A stretch of 24,429 nt of DNA from Silene noctiflora (taxonomy: Eukaryota; Streptophyta; Magnoliopsida; Caryophyllales; Caryophyllaceae): NCBI GenBank assembly GCA_009801015.1, contig VHZZ01010149.1:20605-45033 (forward strand). Reading direction: 5' to 3'. Positions 1 to 9,900 of the stretch are shown one piece after another. Each line of letters starts with the position of its first letter. The first letter of the stretch is position 1. The notes below the pieces were generated by a model. That model ran no database searches, had not been told where the DNA came from, and saw only the letters and a program-made list of their open reading frames with translations. The position numbers and the translations under genes were made by a program.

Positions 1-179
1 AAGAAAGAAGAGCAAATGCCGAGAGAGATGAAGAGATGCGATTAATGAAGGAAAAAGTCAAATTTATGGAAAGCTACTTCGGCACTTGCAACCCCGGTCC
101 CCAACCCTTTCACGACCCTAGAGATCCACATGGAAAGGGCGGCGGTAGTGGAGCAGGTGTTGGCTATCAAGTATCTTAG
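1..179 (+). CDS. C-terminal fragment of a DNA-transposon protein (probably CACTA/EnSpm, Ptta type)
   Basis: An open frame enters from the left edge (first full codon at 3) and ends at TAG 177-179, giving 58 residues. The first half is charged and helical, likely the end of a coiled coil (ERDEEMRLMKEKVKFMESYF). The tail is rich in Gly, Pro and His (GKGGGSGAGVGYQVS). This coiled-coil-then-low-complexity C-terminus matches what is known of plant Ptta/En/Spm (Transposase_24) proteins. The palindromic GGCGACTGA repeats that follow at 395-526 fit CACTA subterminal regions. An AATAAA at 257-262 could serve as its poly(A) signal. The family assignment is an inference because the diagnostic domain lies outside the window; a host protein with a coiled-coil end is not excluded. 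Confidence 0.5.
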   Translation, partial: ERRANAERDEEMRLMKEKVKFMESYFGTCNPGPQPFHDPRDPHGKGGGSGAGVGYQVS

Positions 180-394
180 TTGTATGTAGCTGTTTGAACA
201 TGAGACAAGTTAGATTTTAGACCGTTTATATAACGTTGGATATATTCTCATTTTTCAATAAATGAGATATTGGTTGTTTCAAATGGTGTTCGTAATGAAT
301 TTGCTGGTATGACTTCTGTTTGCAGGGTTGCATTTCAATTGCAATATGATTTGGCACGTTCAAAATGCAATTTTCCATGAAAACGCCCAGTAAA
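180..394 (+). other. 3' flank of the transposon protein
   Basis: A+T-rich non-coding sequence between the stop codon at 179 and the first GGCGACTGA repeat at 395. It contains AATAAA at 257-262, a plausible poly(A) signal. Nothing else is recognisable. Confidence 0.4.
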
Positions 395-526
395 ATTGGC
401 GACTGAAATGAAGTTTTGGCGACTGATTTCAGTCGCCAAAACAGAGGCCAAAACCAATAGCTACTGGTTGTGACAACACAATTGGCGACTGAGAGGAGCA
501 ATTGGCGACTGAATTCAGTCGCCAAT
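395..526. repeat. Palindromic subterminal repeats of a CACTA-like element
   Basis: Four copies of the unit TTGGCGACTGA occur at about 395, 414, 481 and 501. Two of them are head-to-head palindromes: 414-441 (13-bp arms, 2-bp centre) and 501-526 (perfect, 26 bp). The palindromes read GGCGACTGA...TCAGTCGCC. In plant CACTA elements, short inverted and direct repeats of this kind lie close to the CACTA terminus and bind the transposase. No ...TAGTG terminus follows within the next 100 bases, so the end was probably lost to, or split by, the insertion on the right. Confidence 0.6.
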
Positions 527-2334
527 TTGGCATGATCCAACACAACAAACCATCCAAACAACACATCGTTACAAGTAAACATGCCAGCAAATAATAAACA
601 TATTAAAGTTACAGTTGAGTAGGTATATCCTACATTCCTACCTTTTAGCAAATCCGAGCAAAACAAATGAAAGATATCCGTCAATCAACACCCGTCACCT
701 TTAAGCAAATAATAATAACAAGCTACTCAATTAACAACAATAATTAATTATATTCATTAACTACGATTTATTATTATTATCATATGAAATTTATTAAATA
801 ATTAAACCCGTCAAATAAACTAACTAATAAATAATTATTTACGAATACGAATACATTATATAATTATAACTATTAAATATCGTCACATGCATTAAACAAT
901 TATACTTGCCTTATAACCCAACAATCAAAACTAATTAATTAATTATGATTACAAACTTCGTCTCACAACAACTATACAAACATATATTATTATACTTATC
1001 GCTACTTAAATTATCGAATTAAGACCGTCATAAAACAAAAGACAAACTAAACAAATACAAAACTAAACAAACACAACCACCCATCCCATGCTCAAACAGC
1101 CACGATAACCACCTACCCCACAACTTTACCAACTACCCCTGCCACACCGTGGTCATCCACCCACCACCACGGTGTGCCCAGCCACCAGCGGATCCTCCGT
1201 CGCCACCACCAGCACCCCCTAACACCCTCGCCCTAACACAACCTACACACAACTCCCCCCTCTCAACCCGCGACACAAGGCACCACGACACCACCACCAC
1301 ACGACCCCACACCACTTCTGGCCATCACCGTTGCCACCAATGAAGCACGGTGGTTCCAGGGGTGGGGTCACCTTCCCCTCACTGCCACCACACAGCCCAC
1401 CAACGCCGTCATAAGACGGTTCCTCACACGCACTCCCATTCCCCTGTTTTCGCGTAAAACAACCACCACAGCCGCCATCTACCACCATTGACCACCACAG
1501 CACCACCACTAGGACCGCCTACTACCAAGAAACACAACCCTACCTTTCCCTTGCCACGACGACCTAGAAACCCGACAAACAACTCGTCTTAAACTTACGA
1601 CCCAAAAACCCGCAACGAAACCAATCCTCTAATTCCGGCCACCACCGCCACCAGTGGCCACCACAGACATCACTACTAGGGTCGACCCAACCCCTAGGTA
1701 CCAACCCATACCAACCCAGGTCACGAGGGTTCCACGAAAGGGTCCAAACCCGAATTCTCAACTCACGGCTCCTACCCGACACCACCAACAATTCACCCAA
1801 ATAACCACCCGTAGAACGGTCGCCGGCAGCCCTAGCTAGGTCAGGCTAAGTCACGGTGGTTCATAGTCTAGCCTAGGTCAATTAGTACGGTCTAGGGGCA
1901 AGCAAGGTCGAAGAAATAATTAACATAAGAAGATGTATGAGCAATGTAATAAACGAATTAATAAACGATTTTAAGAAGGTTTAACAAACTTACTTGTATG
2001 AGGCAAAGTAGGACTTTGTAAAATCTGAAAAATACTTTGAAGCTCTTCCTTGAATTATGAATACAATAGGTCATATTATAAAGTATTTATAGTAGGTTAA
2101 AGGAAAAGAGTTTGGGAAGAAATAGAATTTCCATAAGTCTTTTAGGAATAATATCTATTATAATTATTAATATTGTTACTTTATATAATTAATAAATCAC
2201 AAATAATATTATTAGTATCCCAATTTCGGTCAAAATATAAAATAGGGGAAAATAGGAATTATAATTATTAAATAAGGACTAAATATAAAATAAGGATTAA
2301 ATGTAGAATAGGAAATAAATATAAAATATAAAAT
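527..2334 (-). mobile_element. LTR-retrotransposon fossil (LTR-like, minus orientation), main part
   Basis: No host coding sequence was found here. Read on the minus strand, the segment has the order expected in a plant gypsy-type LTR: an A+T-rich leader (about 2334-2100), a TATA-like CTATAAATAC (2092-2083), a transcribed-looking stretch (2080-1840), a very GGTGG-rich stretch (about 1830-1080), then A+T-rich sequence to about 530. It probably continues at 4956-5145, where the TGTAATACCCCG start lies, and is split by the Helitron. The left boundary is not resolved and no coding domains are seen, so a solo LTR is likely. Family assignment (gypsy-like) is tentative. Confidence 0.4.
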
Positions 2335-2521
2335 AGAATATAAAAGTATAATAGAAGAACCACTAGACACGTGGCAGCCTCACATTCACTCTCAATAATG
2401 ATTTTCCCGCCTACTATCCCAAGCTTGGACATCATTTGAGCCCACTTCCATTTACACGATTACAAAAGCCCATTTAATGTTGATTTTCTAATCCACTCAA
2501 CCATAATAAAGAAATCTTTCT

Positions 2522-3055
2522 AAAATCTTCAATAATATAATAAATCAATATATACACTTAAAAAAAACCACAGCGTAGTAAAATAATATTTCTAAAATTT
2601 TCAATCATAATAAAGGAATCTTTTTAATCAATATCATTGATCAATCATCAATAAATTATATATCCAATCCTACGTAAATAAAATTTTTATACTCAATCAA
2701 ACAATTCAAAAAAAAAAACGGAAACTAATATATACACTTATCTTCCCGCGTATCAGTCAAACACTACAAAAAAACATAAACAGAAAAATCTTCAATAACA
2801 TAATAAATCAATATATACACTTAAAAAAACTGCAGCATAGTAAAATAATCTTTCTAAAATCTTCAACCATAATAACGGAATCTTTCTAATAAATATCATT
2901 GATCAATCATCAATAAATTATATATAAAATTATATATCCAATCCTACTTCAATAAAATAATTGTACTCAATCAAACAATTAAAAAAAAAACGGAAAGTAA
3001 TATATACAATTATCTTCCTGCGTATCAATCAAACACTAGAAAAAAACATAAATGA
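2522..3055 (+). repeat. Tandem duplication, about 263-bp period, two copies
   Basis: Copy 1 (2522-2784) and copy 2 (2785-3055) share the same order of motifs: 'aaaatcttcaata', 'ttgatcaatcatcaataaat', 'actcaatcaaacaatt', a poly(A) run followed by 'cgga', 'cttcc.gcgtatca' and 'aaacacta.aaaaaaacata'. Copy 2 carries a small extra 'ttatatataaaa' block. The unit lies between the two Helitron 5' ends and has no coding content. The divergence is moderate, so the duplication is not very recent. Confidence 0.8.
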
Positions 3056-3272
3056 CAAATAATCTTTTAGAAATCAATAAGCTATCAGAATATAAAAGAC
3101 AAAATATACTATATAAAAAGAAAGTTGTATCATAAATATACAATTATCTTAGTATAAAATACTAAGAATATTAAAAGATTGCAAATAAAATCCATCATTA
3201 AACTAAATATTAAAATAAGACAAATCGATTATGAAAAATACTTCTCTTCTTAGAAGACAAAATCTATCAATA

Positions 3273-4955
3273 TCTATATATAAGTATAATAGAAGAACCA
3301 CTAGACACTTGGTAATCCCACATTAAATTTTTTTCCGCTTAACATTCTCTTAATATTATTTTATTCTTGGGTCCACACATATTTGCATAATGGATAAAAT
3401 ATCTTTGAAAATATTTCTTTTGGATATTAATTAATTAATAACAGAAAAAAAAATGCATATTTGATAGGATGGGTTAATTCTGGAAGACAGGAGATTATAC
3501 ATATTTTTAACAATGGAAAAATTTCATATCAATTGTAAAACTAGAGTGGTACATAAATCATAATTACATATTACATAATATTCATTCTTTTAATTTGGGA
3601 GCAATTTTAAGCCATTGATTAATATTACAAATACTCTAATACTCTTAGAAAACCATATTTTACACCACAAACATGTTTTATGGGAGACGATTAAAATTAT
3701 CTATAGTAATGATTTTATCATAATTTAATAACGTAAAATTGTTTTATATAAGACTTATTAGTTATTTTTATATTTGGAAATAACAATTTTTTTTGTAAAC
3801 GGGTTTCCAATTTCACAAATTCTTAGTTAAGACAACAGTCATAATCGATTTAAATAAGAAAAAAAAAGGTGGGTTGTGACATGTCTTCATTTAAGATGGT
3901 CAAGACTAACTATTATATTGTAATAGTTTATTTATGTTAGCTAATAAACTCATTAAAGGTTCCTCATATATGACATATATACAATTAATATTGAGCATAC
4001 AAATTGTTTTACTTTGTATATGGCTGTATTACAATAATAATACGTCAAAATGCATAACCTTCCCGCTTTTTAACTTTTAATTTGAATTAATATTAACTAC
4101 TATTATTATATTGGGTCATCGATCTTGTGATAAAATAGCTATAAAATAATATAAATTCTACTATTTTGTATTATTTACATACATACATACATACTATTAT
4201 ACGAGTACCAAACTTATAGCTTTATGAGATTTTTTTACAAGGGTGTATATTGGCGGTTCTGAATGAAAAAATTAGTTATTTAATTATTAATGAGTGGTTT
4301 TCAACATAAATATATTCTACTAAGGTTGTTGGGTACAAATATTTATATTAATTTAGTGTAAAATCATGTAGTAAAAGTCTATATGCAATTCGCCGAAAAT
4401 ATGGGTAGTAACGGGTTTTAGGCTCTGTTCTTTTCGGCTGAAAAGAGCTGAACTGAACTGATCTTAATGAAGCTGAATTAAACCGAACTGAACTGAAGTA
4501 AGAGTTAAATTTGTGAAGAGATGAGTTAGACTGAACTGAATGAAGCTGAACTTAACTACACAATAGCCCATTCCGTACTATGTCATTAATAATTACACGA
4601 ACAATGTTGTATTAGTGTTAAAAACATACGGAAATAAAATTCGTGAAGATGTATAGCTCTGAAGCCATACTATACTTATTTTCTACGTGTACCTTTTAAT
4701 TTTAATTCTTTAGATCATGTATAGTGTGATTATTAATCAAAAGTAGGGATGTGCCGATGTAAGTGAGGCGTGTACTTTTTAATGTTAAGAGTATAATAAA
4801 TGTTGAATTTCAATTTAATATACTTTAATTTGTATGTGTAAAATGTTGTACATTCATATTAAAATTGAATAATATTATAGCTATAAAATTTCTAATGACT
4901 ATTTATATATTCTTTTTATACATGTCCGTGCAATTTTGCACGGGTTCTAAGCTAG
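3273..4955 (+). mobile_element. Helitron, non-autonomous, with both ends
   Basis: The left end is TCTATATATAAG at 3273, preceded by A (3272). The right end has the hairpin CCGTGCAA-TT-TTGCACGG (4926-4943), followed 12 bases later by CTAG (4952-4955) and then T (4956). A 5' TC, a 3' hairpin then CTRR, and insertion between A and T without target duplication are the Helitron hallmarks. The length is 1683 bp. The interior is A+T-rich without a long reading frame; a captured MITE-like end lies at about 4420-4560. Confidence 0.75.
4420..4560 (+). mobile_element. Single end of a MITE-like repeat inside the Helitron
   Basis: The sequence starting GGCTCTGTTCTTTTCGGCTG, followed by repeated 'gaactgaa/gaagctgaa' words, looks like the terminal region of an interspersed MITE common in plants. 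The matching inverted end (…AAAAGAACAGAGCC) is not found downstream, so only one end is present. The family name is uncertain. Confidence 0.35.
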
Positions 4956-5145
4956 TTAATTATAAAATAGAAAATAGAATATCGTTTTATGAAATAATTA
5001 TAAAATACAAAGTAACTATTAAACGTAATTCGTGATATAATAATAGCTTACATAATATAGCTTCGTAAAACAATTCCTTTTGAAATACGTTTATAAAAAC
5101 ATAGTTTGACTTGCATTGACCGAGACTAAAATACGGGGTATTACA
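4956..5145 (-). mobile_element. LTR fossil, 5' end of the younger LTR (minus orientation)
   Basis: Read on the minus strand, the segment starts TGTAATACCCCGTATTTTAG at 5145. This is the usual TGTAAyACCC start of many plant gypsy LTRs. It runs to the Helitron at 4955, and its A+T-rich sequence appears to resume on the far side at about 2334. It is best read as the detached first 190 bases of the LTR described at 527-2334. Confidence 0.5.
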
Positions 5146-5401
5146 GTTTGTGTAGAGGAAATGGTAGTAAATAGGCCCAATAACATGCTTAGGTGCAAAA
5201 CAACTCATTTTGAGTCGGGTTTTGCTAAAAATATGTCTCAAGGCTACTATACACTTAAGACGGACATTATTATCATATTTATAAATATACTTCTAGAATT
5301 ATACTTTTTTTTTTTTCCAAAAATAAGTTTTAAAACATAATTAGTCTTAATTAAAATTTTAAACGTTTTAAGACTATAAACGGAAAATCGCGGGTGTTAC
5401 A
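5146..5401 (-). mobile_element. LTR fossil, 5' end of an older LTR (minus orientation)
   Basis: On the minus strand a second LTR-like start, TGTAACACCCGCG, begins at 5401. The following 256 bases end where the 5145 start begins, suggesting that the younger element landed in the older LTR. The rest of the older element is not recognised in the window. Confidence 0.4.
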
Positions 5402-5578
5402 TGTCATCCATCTATCGCTCAATATTATTATTGAAAATTCACCTGATTATCATCTTATCCACCCGTTTCATCGACTCGCCTCCATCTTAGATACATTGAA
5501 AAACTAAGAGCGAGTCGATATAATCGAAGAAGCTACTCCATGCATGTATTGTCAATTGATATTGAGAGGAAACTTTCT
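5402..5578. other. Short unique intergenic stretch
   Basis: No coding sequence or repeat was recognised between the LTR end and the MITE. A loose inverted repeat of CGACTCGC and GCGAGTCG (around 5473 and 5510) is the only structure seen. Confidence 0.4.
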
Positions 5579-5581
5579 TTA

Positions 5582-5977
5582 GACCACCCCCAAGCAAGGT
5601 GGACAAGTAGGTCATGAGGGGGGTGGGTCACCCTAATCACCTTTTAATCCAAAAATTAGCATGACCTCCACCCAAATAAGGTCATGGAGTGACCTTCTAC
5701 ATATTTCTTGTGACCCGACACATGGCGAGTTTTTATTTGTTGGACACAAATATCTATAATTTATTAGTAAATAGGTGTAATTAAAAAAGTATAAGAGAGA
5801 GGTTTTTGTTGGGTGGAAAATGATTGAAAATGTTGGAAAGTGGAAAATGATTGGGTTGGTGACCTAGGTCGCGACTTTCTGCTTGGGAGTGTAAAAGTGG
5901 GTCAAGATAAATAAGGTGGGATTAAGAGATAAACATGGATCGCGACTTAGTTAGCGAGACCTTGCTTGGGGATGGTC
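5582..5977. mobile_element. PIF/Harbinger-type (Tourist-like) MITE
   Basis: The terminal inverted repeats are GACCACCCCCAAGCAAGGT (from 5582) and ACCTTGCTTGGGGATGGTC (to 5977), 19 bp with one mismatch. The flanks are TTA at 5579-5581 and TTA at 5978-5980, the 3-bp TWA target duplication typical of PIF/Harbinger. The element is 396 bp and has no coding sequence. It lies about 1 kb upstream of the PHO1 start codon. Confidence 0.85.
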
Positions 5978-6047
5978 TTAGAACTTTGAAATATTGGTAT
6001 AGTTTTTCTCCTCCTTCCCGGCGTGACACATGCCCATGAATTTAGCA

Positions 6048-6280
6048 TAGTATCAAAGCCAATGATTTTGTGACATGAGATGTGAGTTAAAATTAGGCTA
6101 GTTATTGATTGGTTCAAAAAGAATGGCATTTCCGTCCGTTTGAACTAAATTACAGCTTCACAAAGGATGTCATTCTTGTCGATTAATTGAAAAAAGGACT
6201 AACACGTCAGGGGAAGTGTGAAAAAAGTTTCAATACAAGTAACGTGTCACATGTGGCAAGTCTTGCGCAAAAATTATAAG
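6048..6280 (+). mobile_element. TRIM/Copia-like LTR-retrotransposon remnant
   Basis: TAGTATCAAAGCC at 6048-6060 resembles the primer-binding site matching the initiator tRNA-Met 3' end. The run AGGGGAAG at 6209-6216, followed directly by TGTGAAAAAAGT, resembles a polypurine tract next to an LTR start. Only about 150 bases separate the two, the layout of a TRIM. LTR boundaries are not resolved. This is a fossil, and the call rests on short motifs. Confidence 0.35.
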
Positions 6281-6482
6281 TGTAACACTCCGGTCTAGCA
6301 TGGACTGGAATCACTACTCACGGTAGCTCCTAAAGCTATGTACACCCCGGCCTAGCATGGACGGAATCACTAGTTCACTACTCACGACGTCACTTTGCAC
6401 AACCTGAAAACCTTCTTAATAGGTAACCCATCGATTACACCCGAACAAGCATGCTTAACTGTGGAGTTGTTATCAGAGGCTT
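6281..6482 (+). mobile_element. 5S rRNA-like LTR fragment (Cassandra-type TRIM) or 5S pseudogene
   Basis: The segment starts TGTAACACTCCGG at 6281 and repeats a 'ccgg.ctagcatgga' block at about 6290 and 6345. From about 6417 to 6480 it resembles the complement of plant 5S rRNA: 'aggtaacccatc', then 'acaagcatgcttaactgtgg' and 'agtt' (about 6446-6469), which matches the internal-promoter part of 5S genes. Cassandra elements are known to carry 5S sequence in their LTRs, and the TGTAACAC start favours that over a simple 5S pseudogene. It is a fossil fragment; a partner LTR was not found. Confidence 0.55.
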
Positions 6483-6853
6483 TTTAAAGTGCAGATTGTC
6501 GATATAAATAGTACTTTCAATTCTTTCAAACACTAATCATTTAAGTTTATCAATAAACTTATTCAGTAGGGTATTTTACTAAATAACGTTTTTAGTTAAC
6601 ATGTAATAGTACAAAACTTTGACATAGTTATTACTATATAAGCGAAATAACTACCGCCGATTAATTTTGGAATGAAACTACTTTAAACTTATAAACTGAA
6701 GTGTTTATTAATTTTATTTCCTTATGGCTGCAGCCAAGGTTAATGGATGAATTTAACACCAAATCACAACACAAAAAGGACAATTAAACACTAATTTAAT
6801 TATAACCAACCAAACAGAATTCTCTTTACTCCACTAGTCCACTGACTCCACTC
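6483..6853. other. PHO1 upstream region
   Basis: A+T-rich sequence between the 5S-like fragment and the TATA box. No coding sequence was found. I looked for the PHR1-binding P1BS motif (GNATATNC) here and did not see a clear one. Confidence 0.4.
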
Positions 6854-6861
6854 TATATAAA
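6854..6861 (+). promoter_or_regulatory. TATA box of the PHO1-family gene
   Basis: TATATAAA sits 136 bases before the ATG at 6997. Transcription would start at about 6885-6890, leaving a pyrimidine-rich 5' leader of about 110 bases (cttctt, ctcccttctcccc), as is common in plant mRNAs. There is no upstream ATG between about 6885 and 6997. Confidence 0.65.
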
Positions 6862-6996
6862 GCTACTAAACTTGCTTGAAGAAGCCCATTTCCCTTCTTA
6901 TACTCATCATTTCCTCCCTTCTCCCCTTCATCATATACATCGTTTTTCATCCAAGAAATTAAAGTAGAATATTGTGACGAACAAAAAGAAGAATAA

Positions 6997-9900
6997 ATGG
7001 TAAAGTTTTCAAAGGAGTTAGAAGCACAACTTATACCCGAATGGAAGGATTATTTTGTCAATTATTGGCAACTTAAGAAAAATGTCAAGAAAATCAAACT
7101 CTCTCGTAAACCAAAACAATCTTCTCAAGTTTACCATAACTCCGGCCAATATTGCTCCTCCGTCGTCGACTCCTTTTTCGACTCGGCTCGTTCTCTTGTG
7201 TCCTCTATCTCTTCTAAACTTCATAGTACTAGTAGTAGTTCTTCTCCGGAAGACAACGAGGTATATATTATTCATCTCACGCTGTAAAACGGTCTTAGAT
7301 AGGACTTTCTTTTTAGTTAGTTATTTTTTCTAATTTAAAGTAGCACTTCACTACCTAAAGTATTAATGATTATTATTCACATGAATTAGATGGGGTTGTT
7401 ATAAACGTGTTATTTACTTATTTTTTTTTTAGTAAATCACTCTTAAAATCGGGGTAAGCGTGAAACAAATTCAAAAATACACGTTACATTAATTAACGCT
7501 CATTATTAACCAGGTATAACCGTCTCAAATAAGTCCCCTATTAATTAATTAATTATTCCACAAAGTGGGTCCACGTTTATATCTATTAAAAGCATGCAGG
7601 TAGAAAAACCGTTTATATATTATAGCATACACTAATAATAAAATTAATGAAATCTTAAGATAAGAATTTAGTGATTTGAAAAAGCAATGCTTTTGTTGAT
7701 TTGTATGCTTACGTATTAAATTGTAGGAAAGCATGTCACTTTCTTCGCTTTTCCGAGAAATTGATGTAATAATCATAGATTTTGTTCCAAGTGTTGTCTG
7801 TTGTGTGTAATAATTATTAGGCCCGTTATTTGGTAAGATCATCACGAAACCTTTGTGAAATTAAAGGAGTATACTAACAAAAGAAACTATATCATCCTAG
7901 ACAAAAGCACTCGAAATAATATCATAATTTATGGTCATAAAAATAGTTCGAAATAAATCAAAAGAAACTAGAATTCGATTTTATGTTACGAGCGTTACTT
8001 AGTTTTGTTACGAACATACATGCTCGTAATATAACGTGTTCTGAATTGATATATATAATTATATACGAAGTATTTTAAATCGATGATACAAAATTTCAAC
8101 TGACAATAATGTGTTAGGGGACTTTACATGATAATAACTATAAATTTTATGAGAATTAAGAAATTGTTTGTTGCAGGTGGTGACAAGTAATTCTATAGAA
8201 GATGAAGTTGAGCACGAATTTCAAGACTCGGAGCTATCACAGCTATTTTCGGAAGAAGAAGAGGTGCTTAATAAAATATTTTACAAATTCTTATATATAA
8301 ACATTTGACGATAAATTTTTCATCAATTCCGCCAAATTACTATTTAATTACGCAAATGTATTTATATATAACCGTGTTATTGGCTTGAAAAATAAGGTAC
8401 TATGCAACGGTCTTACATGAGACTTATTTTAAATTGTTAATTAAAATCTCCGATCATGCTAACAATGATGACTATCGTACCTAAACGAAACAATCAATAA
8501 TAAAATTACGTTCAAATATAAAGAACGTTCTTGGAGCAATTAATACTAGGAAAAGGTCGAAATAGCGAGGTAATTTGCTTAGGTTTTAGTTAAAAAGGAT
8601 AGAAAATGGAAAATTAATGAAAAAATAAATGTCATGAAAAAGTAAATTTCATATGTGAAAAAATAATTCCGAAATTAATTGCGAGATATTAAAATGTTAC
8701 TATGAATATTTTAGGTGAAGATGTTTTTTGAGAGATTGGACGAGGAGCTAGAAAAGGTGGACAATTTTTACAAGGCTAGGGAGACAGAGTTCCAACAAAG
8801 AGGAGAGGCTCTAATTAAGCAACTAGATATATTATTAGACCTTAAGCAAGTCTTTAATCAACGTTCCAGGAAAAATTTCACGTCACCATACTCATCTGTG
8901 CATGGAGGACGTCTTTCTCGATCGGATTCGATATCGACTCGTAATTCAGATTGTTCTGGTACGTCTTTTAATTAAGAAAGGTATTTTAATTTTGTAAATA
9001 AGTTTAGAACTTGATGATTTGTGTGACAAGCAATAGCCTTCAAGGCTTCAACACTAACTGGGAGTATTTGCTAAGGCCTTCCCATATGCCCATATTCATA
9101 TTAACTCAATATTGAATATCAATAACTCAAAATAAGATTTTTGTAAACTTAGGACAATTAAATCTTTTTTTTTTTTTTTTTTTTTTTGCGTTCTCGATAT
9201 TTTAGCTTATTCACGATCCTGCCAATTTGAGGATAGTGATAAATTCCAGGGGTGATTATTATGTGCTAAGAAATTTATAGGTAATGTGATTGGAATATCT
9301 TTAGTGCTAAAATTAAGGTTTTAAAGTCAAACGGGAGTAATTTCTATTTTACCGAATTATAGCGGTATTCAATTCATAGCTGAATATAGAAATCTCATTA
9401 TTAAAAGTTGTGAAGTAGTCGGAAATGATATCAAATTGTCGACCAACTAAAAAGGATTACCGCTAGGCGCTAGGGTTAAAAAAACCGGGTATTTGAAAAC
9501 ATTATTATTGACTCCCCCCGCTTTTCAAACAATAGACGTTTTGTATAGTTAAATTAGTTTAATTGAAAATTTTACTTTTCTAGACCACATACTAAAAAGA
9601 AACATAGCAATTAGTAACTACACTAAAATTGACTCCACACTCTATCGATTCTGGGTACGCCACTGATTAATGCCTCTTTATTTGAATTAAATTATGAGAG
9701 CATGAGCCATCTTATTTAAACATCTCGAAATAAAACAAAGGAAAACAACGACCAAATCTCCTATATACTAATCTCCTATATACTAAGAGAATAAAACTTC
9801 TAAAAAATTTTCCCTCCAAAAAGAATCTGATTAAATAAGGAAACAATACATTATTTTTTTTAATCATTATCTTTTAATTAAGATTTAAACTTTTAATCAC

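Larger units (their letters stand above)
2335..4955 (+). mobile_element. Compound non-autonomous Helitron insertion (two 5' ends, one 3' end)
   Basis: A Helitron 5'-end sequence (AAGTATAATAGAAGAACCAC) occurs twice, at 2344 and 3282, and a single 3' end lies at 4926-4955. The outer copy lacks a clean TC start (AG at 2335-2336), so the left edge is approximate. After about 30 matching bases the two 5' ends diverge. The flanks on both sides (before 2335 and after 4955) share the same A+T-rich 'ataaaatagaa' character, which supports one insertion into the LTR. No Rep or helicase coding sequence is present, so any movement would depend on another element. The 2.6 kb could be one element with a duplicated 5' end, or a Helitron inserted next to an older relative. 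Confidence 0.5.

Noticed and set aside
226-684. 152-codon open frame on the minus strand
   Set aside because: It runs across the palindromic repeats and A+T-rich sequence, resembles no protein family, and is a by-product of low stop density.
1133-1839. Several frames rich in Gly/Trp/Val (minus) or Pro/Thr/His (plus)
   Set aside because: They come from the CCACC/GGTGG composition of the LTR-like region; frames are open on both strands with low-complexity products.
2759-2775. CACTACAAAAAAA, like a CACTA transposon terminus
   Set aside because: It lies inside the 263-bp tandem repeat, has a counterpart in the second copy, and has no matching TAGTG end or 3-bp duplication.
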